Shown here: positions 30,219 through 39,439 of the stretch, one piece after another
Layout of the letters: each line of letters begins with the position of its first letter
Numbering within the stretch: position 1 is the first letter of the stretch
Assembly: GCF_007748175.1 (NCBI RefSeq)
Contig: NZ_CP037422.1
Coordinates: 5,410,334 to 5,474,333 of the forward strand
Length of the DNA: 64,000 nucleotides
Origin: Gimesia aquarii
Lineage (GTDB): Bacteria > Planctomycetota > Planctomycetia > Planctomycetales > Planctomycetaceae
Reading direction: 5' to 3'
Made by a program: the position numbers and the translations under genes
The notes under the pieces: model-generated
Database searches by the model: none
What the model saw: the letters and a program-made list of their open reading frames with translations, nothing else
What the model was told of the DNA's origin: nothing

Positions 30219-30430
30219 TGACGGGCTGACACGACTCCCCGTCTGACACCATGACTGACAGCCTGACGGGGGGCTGACAACACCAAAATGACGGTATGAC
30301 ACGGAAATTGAATATTTTGCTTTTTCGCTTGAGCCAGCGAAATCTATGGAGTGTCACCCCCCTCTGACAGCTGACAGGGAGTCTGACACCCTGAAAAGCA
30401 GGGTGACAGAAAATGTTGGCATCCTGTCAG
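30219..30430. repeat. Iteron-like CTGACA repeats, candidate replication origin
   Basis: I count at least seven CTGACA copies on the plus strand (for example 30225, 30242, 30254, 30273, 30364, 30371 and 30382), with related TGACGG and TGACACGG units and the reverse TGTCAG beyond. An AT-rich stretch at 30306-30330 lies in the middle. The array precedes a basic DNA-binding-like protein and a RepA-type initiator, the usual layout of an iteron plasmid origin. Confidence 0.6.
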
Positions 30431-30478
30431 CTTTCGCGCTATCCTGAAGCAGCCTTATTTTGTCATCCCGTCAGCACC

Positions 30479-31351
30479 ATGTCAGCCTCGCCCCTCGCCG
30501 ATTATCTCACCAAAAAAGAGATCGAAGAAGCGTTCCAGCGCTCCCATCGTTCGTTGACCCGCGACTTCAGTCAGGCAGTCAGGGTAGGGGACTCGAAGAT
30601 TCTCCGGAACCTCAAACTCAGGACCGAAGATGGTAAGGAGTTTGAGGGGACCACAGTGACGCTGGAACAGATTCAGCAACTCTCCAATCAGGGGCTCTCA
30701 CCGACCTGGTATGCCCGGCGTGAATGGGTCCAGGAATATTACGGAACAGAGTCTGCTAAAAAACAGAAAAAACAATCTGAGCAGCAAGACAAATCAACGC
30801 CAGAAGAGAGGCCGAACTCTAACGCGACAGACAACGAACTGGTCTCCACTTTGAAAGCGCAGATCAGCCGACTGGAGTTGGAGAATGATCGACGCTCCCA
30901 GGAACATCAACAGGATAAGGAAGCATTTATAGAACAGCTCAAAATGCTTAAAGACATGTTCGATACATTGAAGGAAGATCATACCGATACGAAGGTTCTT
31001 TTGAAAGAGGTGCATCAGGTGATGGGAAAACTGGCGGACGTCAATTTACTCAGTTCTCAGCAAGGAGCCTCCCATGATCAGACCAAAAGTGGTGAACCAC
31101 ACCCGAAACAGAAAGAATCTACTGATCTCGGAAACCGATCCACTGTCGACGCAGTCGTGGTGAAAGAACCAAAGCAGAAAACTTCTGCAAAACAGGGGAC
31201 CAAGAAACGTACTCCTCAGAAATCAACCACAGCCACCAAATCAAAACGTTCCGTCACTCCGAAATCAAAACGATCTGCCAAATCCCAAGCCAGGCAGCCC
31301 AAGTGGTATGAAACTCCCACGCTGAAACGACTCCTCTCCCGCTCCTCATGA
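30479..31351 (+). CDS. Basic coiled-coil protein next to the origin
   Basis: The protein has about 290 residues from the ATG at 30479. An upstream Met at 30413 is less likely because it would run through the iteron-like array. Residues 1-90 are mixed, with a KKEIEEAFQRSHRSLTRDF segment that could be a DNA-binding helix. A coiled coil spans about 125-205. The C-terminal 80 residues are very rich in Lys, Ser and Thr (KSKRSVTPKSKRSAKS). I do not recognise the family. Its place between CTGACA repeats and repA suggests an accessory replication or partition role, which is inference. Confidence 0.7.
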   Translation: MSASPLADYLTKKEIEEAFQRSHRSLTRDFSQAVRVGDSKILRNLKLRTEDGKEFEGTTVTLEQIQQLSNQGLSPTWYARREWVQEYYGTESAKKQKKQSEQQDKSTPEERPNSNATDNELVSTLKAQISRLELENDRRSQEHQQDKEAFIEQLKMLKDMFDTLKEDHTDTKVLLKEVHQVMGKLADVNLLSSQQGASHDQTKSGEPHPKQKESTDLGNRSTVDAVVVKEPKQKTSAKQGTKKRTPQKSTTATKSKRSVTPKSKRSAKSQARQPKWYETPTLKRLLSRSS

Positions 31352-31444
31352 TCCCATACGTACCATTCCCCAACGGACTCAAAACTTCGCCCAAGGTGTC
31401 CCTTTTTGACTCCCGGTTTTCGCATCGGCTGTCCCTTTTTTTCT

Positions 31445-31485
31445 GGACAGGTGAGGCGAAAGGAAATCGGACAGGTGGGGCGAAA
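31445..31485. repeat. Two direct repeats upstream of repA
   Basis: GGACAGGTGRGGCGAAA occurs twice with a 24-bp period (31445 and 31469). The reverse unit CTGTCC or TGTCCC lies nearby with a T-run, giving an inverted arrangement. These are candidate initiator-binding or autoregulation sites. Confidence 0.5.
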
Positions 31486-31631
31486 AACGGTTTCTCTGCC
31501 ACACTCGCTTTTCGCTGCAACCAGCCCTTTTCCAAGCAATACGAAAATTCCCTTAAACAAGGGGAATGTGTAAACAGAATTTTATCCCACACTCCCAGTG
31601 ATAGTTTGATGTGTGTCTTTTCTTTTGCAGC

Positions 31632-33050
31632 ATGAATTTGATCTCTCCGGCCATCAACGGCAATGTTGAAAATTCAACACGACGATTTGGCAAAGATGAA
31701 CTGAATCTGGCGGACTGGAAGATCGGTGTGGCCACCTATCAGCAACCGGTGACGGATGAGGGAAAAAAAGTGGATCGACACACGACCGTCATTTCGCGGA
31801 GTGATGGAACCTGCCAGCAGGTAATACGGGAAGCCCCTTCCAGTGTGGGTCTGCCAACGGCCGCGGATGACGATCTATTGCTGGCTTTGGAATATTTGAC
31901 CTACCGGGAGGGTTTTAATGCAGATGTGATTCATTTTGAGCCGAATGAACTGCTCAAAATCATGAATTGCCCTGCCAATAACCATTACCGGCAACGTTTG
32001 AAAGATTCTTTTGAGCGATTGGTCAAGGTTTCTGTGACATACACCGATATCTGGTATGACCGAAAAACACAGGCAGTGGCTCCCGCGTTTTTCACCGGAG
32101 TACTGGCGGAAACCAAGCTAGTTTTTCGTCGGGGACGTCCACAGCAGGGGAGCCGGCCGGAGAGTTATTTTCAATGGGTGGACAGCCTGTTTCAGAGCAT
32201 GAAGCAAGGAAATCTGGCAACAATTGACCTGGATCTGCACTTTTCGTTGAAACTGCCGGGAAGCCGTCAACTCCATCGGCATCTCAATAAACGTCGCTAT
32301 GGAACACGAAAGTATGCCACGTATGAGCGTGACTTGAAAGAACTCGCCTGCGGTCATCTGGGAATGCAGGACTGCAAGGACTTGAAACGTAATTTTCATC
32401 GTTCCGTGCAGGAACTGATCGACGTGAACTATCTTTCTCCCGATTCCGTGCAGTACATCAAGGTACGACCCGGTGTCTGGCGTGTGCGCTTTGATTTTCA
32501 GGCCGTATCACCGGTTGTGCCTGCACCGGTTGCACTGGTACAGCAGTTTTACAAGTTATGGGCGGGTGAAGTCCCTCCACGGATCTTCGATGGGGAATTA
32601 GCCCATGCGCGTGAACTTCTTGATTTACATCCAGAAACGACAATTCGTCAAGTGTTACCCAACGTGGTTTCTACCATGAAAACAGAGTTCCCGAATGCCA
32701 AAAGTTTTGGGGGCGCGCGAAAATATTTTGACGAGGCACTGCAGTCATTTTCTGCCAGACAGCAAAAGATAGAGCGAACAGAGGTGGATGTGCAGGCAGA
32801 CACTCAAAAGCAGGCTGCATTCCATGAGGAGCAGGAACAGAAACGTCAACTCCGTGGCAAGCGCCTGGCGATCTGGGATGAACTGACGGAGGCCCAAAAA
32901 TCAAAACTTTATGAAGAGGCGATTCAGCAGGCAACCAGTGCCGCTGTGCGGGCAAGGCTGGTACGAGGTAAAGCTGATCAGCATCCTGCGACGGAAGTTC
33001 TGGCTCTGTTGGTAACCAAACAAAATACTCCGGCAGGGGATTCAGCCTGA
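31632..33050 (+). CDS. RepA-type replication initiator (RPA family)
   Basis: The protein has 472 residues from the ATG at 31632, preceded by a pyrimidine-rich tract and no Shine-Dalgarno. The region ADDDLLLALEYLTYREGF...LKDSFERLVKVSVTYTDIWYD and LHRHLNKRRY are typical of replication initiator protein A, a two-winged-helix origin binder of plasmids. The last 150 residues are charged and less conserved. The gene lies 24 nt before dnaB and downstream of two repeat clusters, so initiator, helicase and origin form one replication module. Confidence 0.85.
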   Translation: MNLISPAINGNVENSTRRFGKDELNLADWKIGVATYQQPVTDEGKKVDRHTTVISRSDGTCQQVIREAPSSVGLPTAADDDLLLALEYLTYREGFNADVIHFEPNELLKIMNCPANNHYRQRLKDSFERLVKVSVTYTDIWYDRKTQAVAPAFFTGVLAETKLVFRRGRPQQGSRPESYFQWVDSLFQSMKQGNLATIDLDLHFSLKLPGSRQLHRHLNKRRYGTRKYATYERDLKELACGHLGMQDCKDLKRNFHRSVQELIDVNYLSPDSVQYIKVRPGVWRVRFDFQAVSPVVPAPVALVQQFYKLWAGEVPPRIFDGELAHARELLDLHPETTIRQVLPNVVSTMKTEFPNAKSFGGARKYFDEALQSFSARQQKIERTEVDVQADTQKQAAFHEEQEQKRQLRGKRLAIWDELTEAQKSKLYEEAIQQATSAAVRARLVRGKADQHPATEVLALLVTKQNTPAGDSA

Positions 33051-33074
33051 TTTTTTGACTTTTCATCTCCTGAT

Positions 33075-34415
33075 ATGCCTTCACCCTCTCTTATCAACAC
33101 AGAACCCAGCAATCTGGAAGCGGAACGAACGGTGATTGGAGCGTTACTACTTGATTCGGATGCGATTTTCAAAATTCTTTCTCGCTTATGTGGACATGAT
33201 TTCCATGATCCGGTGTTGGGAAGTATCTATCAAGCGATCATGCAATTGACTGAAGAGGGGAGTGGGATCGATTTTGTGACTGTGGCAGACAAGCTGAAAG
33301 ATCACAGCAAAATTCAGCAGCTGGGGGGCTCTGCTTTTCTGGCAGATCTGTCCAGCAAGGTGCCGACAGCTTCCCATATTGAAAAGTATGCGGACATTGT
33401 GCTGGAACAGAGCAGACGCAGGCAGCTTGCCAGGCTGGGGACCAAAATCACCAGTCTGGCCCATGAAAAAACGCAGTCCGCCTCAGAATTACTCGAACAG
33501 GCGGAACAGGAGTTTTTGCAGCTTTCGCATCAGACAACCCTGCACAAACCGGTTTCATTGTCAGAGATGCGAACGGAACGTTACGACCGTTACACCATGC
33601 TGCATGAAGCGGATGACCCCGCCGAACATTTCGGGATACGGACTGGGTTCAGTGATATTGATCATCTCTTAACGGCGATGGCCCCTGGACACTTCATTGT
33701 GTTGGCGGCCCGCCCCAGTATGGGAAAGACAGCACTTGCGCTCGATATCGCCCGGAACGTCGGCCTGCAACAACAGAAGTCGGTTGGTATCTTCTCCCTC
33801 GAAATGACAAAGGAAGAAATCTTTGATCGGATGTTCGGAAGCCTCTCCAGCATTTCACCCTGGAAACTGACAAAAGGGCATCTTTCTGATGACGAATTCA
33901 TGCAAATGGGACCGGTGCTGGACCAATTAACCGATCATCAAATCTACGTGGACGATGATCCGGATCGCACATTGCTCAACATCCGCAGCAAAGCCCGCCG
34001 ATTGCAAATGGAACACGGGCTTGATCTCTTGATTATCGACTACATGCAACTGATCCAGATCACGGACCGTTTTGCCCGAGAGAACCGGACGCGGGAAATG
34101 AGTCACATTTCTGAAAACCTGAAACAACTGGCCCGTGAACTGCACTGTCCCGTGCTGGCTTTGTCGCAACTCTCCCGCGAATGCGAACGTCGTCCTGACA
34201 AACGCCCGCAGCTTTCAGACTTGCGCGACTCCGGTTCCATCGAGCAGGATGCCGACCGGGTGTTAATGCTCTACCGTGAAGGCTACTACAACGAAGCGAC
34301 CGAACACCCCCAATTGACCGACCTCTACATCCGCAAAAATCGCCACGGTCCCACCGGTCATATCGAACTCATCTTTGACAAAGAAAAAATGAGTTTCAAT
34401 CAGACACATCGGTAG
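33075..34415 (+). CDS. dnaB: Replicative DNA helicase DnaB
   Basis: The protein has 446 residues, close to the usual length. The N-terminal primase-interacting domain (EAERTVIGALLLDS...DFHDPVLGSIYQAI) is followed by the RecA-like ATPase with Walker A ARPSMGKTA, the H1a glutamate in GIFSLEM, Walker B LLIIDYMQL, SQLSRECERR and DLRDSGSIEQDAD. It unwinds duplex DNA at the fork as a hexamer. Encoded with RepA and with an element-borne primase at 39440, it makes the element partly independent of host replication proteins. Confidence 0.95.
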   Translation: MPSPSLINTEPSNLEAERTVIGALLLDSDAIFKILSRLCGHDFHDPVLGSIYQAIMQLTEEGSGIDFVTVADKLKDHSKIQQLGGSAFLADLSSKVPTASHIEKYADIVLEQSRRRQLARLGTKITSLAHEKTQSASELLEQAEQEFLQLSHQTTLHKPVSLSEMRTERYDRYTMLHEADDPAEHFGIRTGFSDIDHLLTAMAPGHFIVLAARPSMGKTALALDIARNVGLQQQKSVGIFSLEMTKEEIFDRMFGSLSSISPWKLTKGHLSDDEFMQMGPVLDQLTDHQIYVDDDPDRTLLNIRSKARRLQMEHGLDLLIIDYMQLIQITDRFARENRTREMSHISENLKQLARELHCPVLALSQLSRECERRPDKRPQLSDLRDSGSIEQDADRVLMLYREGYYNEATEHPQLTDLYIRKNRHGPTGHIELIFDKEKMSFNQTHR

Positions 34416-34446
34416 TCGTTCCGCCCTCATTGAAGGCCGCACTTTC

Positions 34447-34640
34447 CCCCGCGTTTAACCCCGCGGGGAGGTGCGGGAGCTAAACCCTTCCTTTGGCGAT
34501 TGAAAATCGACCAAAGGGGGCTTGGCGAAGCGAAGAAACATCTCCTATGAGGTGACACCACTCGCGGGCGGGAACCCGCGAGGCCGAGACTTCCGACACA
34601 TTCCAGGGACGCAATGGCTCCATCCTCGGCCTCGCGTCTC
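34447..34640. other. Cluster of strong hairpins downstream of dnaB
   Basis: No gene is supported from 34416 to 34922. Four inverted repeats lie close together: CCCCGCG/CGCGGGG (34447-34468), CCTTTGGCGATT/AATCG-a-CCAAAGG (34490-34517), CTCGCGGG-cgggaa-CCCGCGAG (34561-34582), and the 12-bp arms CGCGAGGCCGAG/CTCGGCCTCGCG (34577-34588 and 34625-34636). Such clusters occur at oriT and single-strand origins. The remaining 34641-34922 shows nothing recognisable. Confidence 0.5.
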
Positions 34641-34922
34641 CCTTCGGTTGCCCCTCGTAGGTCACGCACGACTCCCTGGGCAGGGAACGGCCGCGAAGCG
34701 GGATAAACCACAAAGCCTATCGGCTTCAGACACAACACGCGCAAGCAAAAAATTTTTCAGAAAATTAAAAGACTAGAAGTCTGATAAATTAACGAAACAG
34801 CTTTGGGCAACAAACACGCATCAAGAACAATGCTGGCGTCTGTAAACTCACTTTCATAACAGATGAGTCTTGCGATTGACTCCCTCCCTTCGCTTCAAGC
34901 TACTTGAACATTGAGCCAGACA

Positions 34923-35142
34923 CTACTTTGGCTCCTTCGATTTGTCGGCTGGTTTTTTTGATGATATACCGTTCAACAAATTCTCTAAGAATCTGGCAGG
35001 TATGACGAACGTTTGTCCGCGAGTGCGGCACGCAATAGCGATGCCAACCACACGTCCCGAGATGTCGATAATCGGCGCCCCATACATGTTCAGAGTGATC
35101 GGAATGTCTGTATCGAAAACACTGAGGGAAGCGGCTCGATGA
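34923..35142 (-). pseudogene. Trypsin-like serine protease C-terminal remnant
   Basis: On the minus strand the peptide TDIPITLNMYGAPIIDISGRVVGIAIACRTR...FVIPARFL matches the end of HtrA/trypsin-like proteases, where planctomycete versions read CGGP.VDLDGRVVGINIAR....AIPA. The catalytic-serine region reads YGAP. A frameshift separates this from SSRFPQ in an adjoining frame, and no N-terminal half is present. It is a decayed fragment. Confidence 0.6.
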
Positions 35143-35159
35143 AGTACGTGCAAAAACAA

Positions 35160-35493
35160 ACTGAAACAACTGGGATTAACTCTACATAATTATCATGACA
35201 TGGGAGCCGCGCCGAACAATTGCTCAATCGCCGTTTTGGCGGCACTCATATATGGGCTGTTGAAGTCTAAGACCAGCGCCTTACAGCTATGAGAGTTACT
35301 GAACTCTATAAAACTAGAAGTGAGGTAAATCACTCACGTGAATTCATCGTTTAGGTAAGTTACGCGACTTCACTTTGCTAAAATATTTTAAGACACTTTT
35401 TAATTCATAAACCGCCTGATATAAAAGGGATCGATTATTCTCAAGACCCTTTACGATTCTAAGCAAAGGTGCTGACAAGAGCTTCATAATTCA
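35160..35493. other. Intergenic, nothing recognised
   Basis: This stretch holds the presumed promoter of the following PAS kinase. No gene, clear repeat or terminator was seen. Confidence 0.4.
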
Positions 35494-38247
35494 ATGGAAA
35501 ATGAACTGAAGATGAAATCCAGACAACAACCAAAAAAAGAGCAGGAAAAATCTGAGAATAAATCCAGTCATTCGATACTTCATACTCATAGTGGGGAGGT
35601 AGGAGATAACTTTGCTAACTCACTAAATGAAGTCTATGTCATTGATACAATTGACCTGAACTTTGTCTGTCTAAATAAAAGGGCAATCACGAAGTCTGGT
35701 TACTCAATCGAAGAAGCCAGTCTGTTAACTCCAATACACATCTTACCTCAAATGAACGATGAGCAGTTTCGTCTGCTAGTTTCCCCATTGGTCGATAAGC
35801 TGATTCCTAAAATTGTGATTGAGGCCTTACTGCAGCGAAGAGATGGGACTCAATCTAACGTTGAAATCCAAATTCAGCTTACCCAATTTATGGGTCAAGA
35901 GTGTTTAGAGTTGACCATTCTGGATACATCAGAACATAAACATTCTATCTATGAGTTAGAGCGTTACAAGTTTGCAACTGACAACACGACAGACGCAGTC
36001 TATTGGGTCCGCGAGGATAGCAGTTTTTTTTACGTCAATAACTCTGCTTGTAAGATGCTGGGGTATTCTCGGGAGCAGTTACTGAGTATGGGGGTTGTTG
36101 ACATCGACCCCAAATATCCGATGGATGTTTGGAAAAAACACTGGTCGAACATGAAGCAAAAGCGGTTTATGAGCTTGGAAACAAAACATCGTACCGCAAG
36201 TGGTGAGTTTCGATTTGCGTCAATGGAAGTCCATTTTTATGAGTACTATGACGAAGAATTTATTGTTGGCACCGCACGCGACATTACCGACGCAAAATAC
36301 ACTCAAATGGCTCTTCAGAAAACGCAAGCAGCACTCGATACAGCTACTGATGTGATTCTTTGGTTACAAACGGACGGTAAAATTATCTACGTCAATGACA
36401 TCGCTCATAACCGCTTGGATTATACACGAGATGAAATCCTGGAGATGAATGTTGCTGATATCACTCCCGATATTGAATCTGCTGAGCTGTTTAAGAGTGA
36501 AATATGGCCGAGTCTCGAAGCCCAAAAAGGAATGGTTTTTCAATTCACTTTTCAAAGAAAAGACGGTAGTACTTTTCCTGCTGAAATGACAACTCATCTA
36601 ATCGAATTCAGTGAGGAGAAATTTGCCTGTTCCTTTGTGCGAGATCTTACGGAAATCAATCAGGCACATCTGAAACTGAAAGAGTTGCATGAACTGAATC
36701 AAACTATGATTGAACTACTTTCTGTTACCGATGGTGTTTGGGACTGGAAGGTTGATACGGGAGAAGTCTGGTATGCACCTGGTTGGCGGAAGATGCTTGG
36801 ATATGCCGGAGACGACATCAAGGGCATACCGAATACGTTAGAGGCATTTGATTCCCGAATTCATCCTGATGATATAAAAGGAGTCTGGGCTACAGTACAG
36901 GAAAGCTTTGATTCCATAACCGGTGTCTCACAGGAGGTTAATGATAAAAAACTGGCTGAAAAGCATAAAGAAAGCCAAGAACATCATCAAAGTAAAATCA
37001 CTTCCATTATCAAGCCGTTCGAACACGAGTTTCGCCTCAGGACAAAAGACAAGAGCTATATCTGGGTGCGAGCCCGTGGAATGCCCCGTTTCGATTCTGC
37101 GGGAAACCCAGTCCGACTTGTTGGATCGACCAATGATATTACCGAGGCGAAAAAATCACGAGAAGCCATCGAAGAAAGTGAAGAGCGCTTCAAGCAATTG
37201 GCGAACCTCAACACACCTTGTTGGATCACAGAAATTGATTCTAACTGCACATGGTTAAACCAGCAATGGATCGATTACACCGGGCAAACCTTAGAGGAAC
37301 AATTAGGATTTGGATGGTTAGATGCTGTGCATCCTGATGATGTTGATCAGACTAAGACAATCTATTTGGAAGCGGTTCAGAACCAACAGAATTTTGAGTT
37401 GGAATATCGCTTGCGTCGCTACGATGGTCACTATCGAGTGTTTAGAGCGCGAGGATCAGTAAGTCGTGACCGTAAAGGGTATTTTAATGGTTTTACAGGA
37501 TTCAGTATTGATATCCATGACCAGAGAGAGGCTCAACTGGCACTTGAGAGAGAAAAAGAGGCGCTTGCAGTTAGTAACAAAGACCTTCAGGAATTTGCAT
37601 ACGTTGCTTCGCATGATCTTCAAGAGCCTCTCCGCAAAATTATGGCGTTTTCTGAACTTGTCAAAGAAGAATCTGGTGAGCAATTAGCTGAAGAGAGTCA
37701 AAAATATCTGGAAACCGTGATTGAGAGCGCTAAGAGATTAAAACAGTTAGTGAGCGATTTGCTGACGTTCTCCAGAATCTCAAGTCGAGGTAAAGAATTT
37801 GCTCCCGTGAATGCAAAGAAATGTCTGGATTATGCTCTTAATAATTTAGAATTTGCAATTCAAGAAAATGATGCCCAAATCACCTCCGACGAGTTACCAG
37901 TTGTGCTTGTTGATGCAAATCAGTTAACAATGCTATTTCAAAACCTCGTCAGTAACGCTATAAAATATCGATCTGATGAAAAAGTAAAAATCCATATTGG
38001 TGTTCACAGTATCAATTCAGTTCACAAATTTTATGTTCAAGATAATGGAATTGGAATTGAGCCTCAATACTCTAAAAAAATATTTGAGATCTTCCAACGT
38101 CTGCATGGCCGATATGCATGTGGAGGAGGAACAGGAATTGGGCTGGCGATCTGCAAACGAATCATTGAACGATTTGGCGGTGATATTTGGATGGAATCTG
38201 AAATCGGTAAAGGAACTACATTCTACTTTACAATTAATAATGACTAA
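35494..38247 (+). CDS. Cytoplasmic multi-PAS histidine kinase
   Basis: The protein has 917 residues and no membrane helices. Five PAS domains lie in series (about 45-150, 160-275, 280-400, 415-555 and 570-685). The fourth and fifth are of the PAS_3 type, with WYAPGWRKMLGY and HPDD motifs. HisKA with VASHDLQEPLRKI and HATPase with LVSNAIKYR, DNGIGIE and GTGIGLA follow. The kinase core closely resembles that of the gene at 7477. It overlaps the next Rcp1-like receiver by 8 nt. It is a passenger signalling module inside the plasmid-like backbone. Signal unknown. Confidence 0.9.
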   Translation: MENELKMKSRQQPKKEQEKSENKSSHSILHTHSGEVGDNFANSLNEVYVIDTIDLNFVCLNKRAITKSGYSIEEASLLTPIHILPQMNDEQFRLLVSPLVDKLIPKIVIEALLQRRDGTQSNVEIQIQLTQFMGQECLELTILDTSEHKHSIYELERYKFATDNTTDAVYWVREDSSFFYVNNSACKMLGYSREQLLSMGVVDIDPKYPMDVWKKHWSNMKQKRFMSLETKHRTASGEFRFASMEVHFYEYYDEEFIVGTARDITDAKYTQMALQKTQAALDTATDVILWLQTDGKIIYVNDIAHNRLDYTRDEILEMNVADITPDIESAELFKSEIWPSLEAQKGMVFQFTFQRKDGSTFPAEMTTHLIEFSEEKFACSFVRDLTEINQAHLKLKELHELNQTMIELLSVTDGVWDWKVDTGEVWYAPGWRKMLGYAGDDIKGIPNTLEAFDSRIHPDDIKGVWATVQESFDSITGVSQEVNDKKLAEKHKESQEHHQSKITSIIKPFEHEFRLRTKDKSYIWVRARGMPRFDSAGNPVRLVGSTNDITEAKKSREAIEESEERFKQLANLNTPCWITEIDSNCTWLNQQWIDYTGQTLEEQLGFGWLDAVHPDDVDQTKTIYLEAVQNQQNFELEYRLRRYDGHYRVFRARGSVSRDRKGYFNGFTGFSIDIHDQREAQLALEREKEALAVSNKDLQEFAYVASHDLQEPLRKIMAFSELVKEESGEQLAEESQKYLETVIESAKRLKQLVSDLLTFSRISSRGKEFAPVNAKKCLDYALNNLEFAIQENDAQITSDELPVVLVDANQLTMLFQNLVSNAIKYRSDEKVKIHIGVHSINSVHKFYVQDNGIGIEPQYSKKIFEIFQRLHGRYACGGGTGIGLAICKRIIERFGGDIWMESEIGKGTTFYFTINND

Positions 38248-38719
38248 GTACGAGAATCTTAAAATGGTACCAGAACATGCTCGACCAATAAACATCTTGC
38301 TCATTGAGGATGATGAAGACGACGTTGAATTGATTAAGAGATCTCTTAAACGCGACCGTATTGTGAATACTTTCACACACGTGAGCGATGGCATCATGGC
38401 GATGGAATACTTGCGAAAACAGGGAGAGTTTACTGATGCGATTCGACCAGATCTGATTTTGCTGGATCTAAACATGCCGCGGATGGATGGCCGTGAAGTG
38501 TTGAGGCAATGTCGTGAAGACGAGTCGATGGACACGATTCCCATTGTTATCTTTACCAGTTCTGACGATGAACAAGATATACTGGCCAGCTATAAATACA
38601 AGGCTAATAGCTATGTGACGAAACCGATCGATTTAGTTCAATTCCGTGATGTATTGACTGGACTCAGCAAGTATTGGTTCTGTATAGTCACCCTGCCCCC
38701 AACTGACGACAATCGGTAG
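38240..38719 (+). CDS. Rcp1-like response regulator paired with the PAS kinase
   Basis: The protein has 159 residues from the ATG at 38240, which overlaps the kinase stop. The longer open frame upstream is a shadow of the kinase. The receiver contains LLIEDDEDD, acceptor D in LLDLNMPRMDG, TS in IFTSS, Lys in TKPID and the YWF..V.LPP tail. It is the closest relative in the window of the receiver at 7041. Confidence 0.9.
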   Translation: MTKYENLKMVPEHARPINILLIEDDEDDVELIKRSLKRDRIVNTFTHVSDGIMAMEYLRKQGEFTDAIRPDLILLDLNMPRMDGREVLRQCREDESMDTIPIVIFTSSDDEQDILASYKYKANSYVTKPIDLVQFRDVLTGLSKYWFCIVTLPPTDDNR

Positions 38720-38803
38720 GTTTGGTAACTGTGAATACAGAGACGATCCTGTCATCATGGTCTATGAAAATTCAGACGAATCGAGTTCATGGCAGTCATC
38801 ACT

Positions 38804-39010
38804 TTAAACAGTAACACCCGCCAGTTCATGCCAGAGCAGGGCACTGGCTAATGTTTCCTGGCGGAAGGCTTCGAGGGCAAAGCGTTCGTTAAGGCTGTGC
38901 AAGTTGTTCGTGTTCTGGCCCCACACGAGTAAGAGGGTTTCCACGCCGACAACACAGTTCACGCAATCATTCTTTAAGGATTGAGCGATCTGTGGTAGCA
39001 GCGAGTTACG
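38804..39010 (-). pseudogene. M20-family metallopeptidase C-terminal remnant
   Basis: On the minus strand WGQNTNNLHSLNERFAL..F ends in LLWHELA. This is the pattern at the end of M20 dipeptidases, where a metal-ligand His lies in NxHxPNER. The proline is replaced by Leu. The upstream part of the frame loses similarity and no catalytic N-terminus exists. It is a fragment. Confidence 0.55.
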
Positions 39011-39143
39011 TGACCCTTTAGACGGTTGGTGACACTGAAACAGCCGCCAAAATTGTACTAAAATCAATCTGGCTCCGGCATCGTGCCAAATCAGTTGGGC
39101 TGGAAATTCCGGAAGGATTTTGATTTGACTCAACGGAGGCAGG

Positions 39144-39244
39144 GCCTAACCAAACGCTGAACCCGAGCGGAATGGCGGTCGGGCTCTATGACGAGATTTA
39201 TGTTGCTCGGCGCCATTCCCGCCGGGTTAGCTCGGACGTTATCA
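39144..39244 (+). repeat. Integron attC-like recombination site
   Basis: The site begins with R'' GCCTAAC (39144-39150) and ends with GTTATCA (39238-39244). Between them the arm GCTGAACCCGAGCGGAATGGCG (39156-39177) pairs with the arm ending in GCCATTCCCGCCGGGTTAGC, leaving one extrahelical G between GCT and AACCCG. This layout of terminal AAC/GTT boxes, inner arms and an unpaired base is that of attC sites recognised by integron integrases. No integron integrase lies in the window. Confidence 0.65.
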
Positions 39245-39439
39245 GACCGAGATCGGACGGCGTTTCCATACCGGAAGCGTGCCCCTCAATCGCCGATAGT
39301 GCCGCGTCCAACTGTCCTGAAATACATTGGTTTTCGCGGAAAGCCTTGGTTCAGAAGACATCGACACTAAAATGTTTGAAGTGACTCCTAAATTGCCATC
39401 AACGAAATCAAAATACGGGATTGCCGTGCGATCGGTTGT

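Noticed and set aside
34427-34776. Small ORFs on both strands in the hairpin cluster
   Set aside because: They read through strong inverted repeats with no coding character.
37997-38239. Longer N-terminus of the Rcp1-like receiver at 38240
   Set aside because: It is an out-of-frame shadow of the kinase ATPase domain; the ATG overlapping the kinase stop fits the family.
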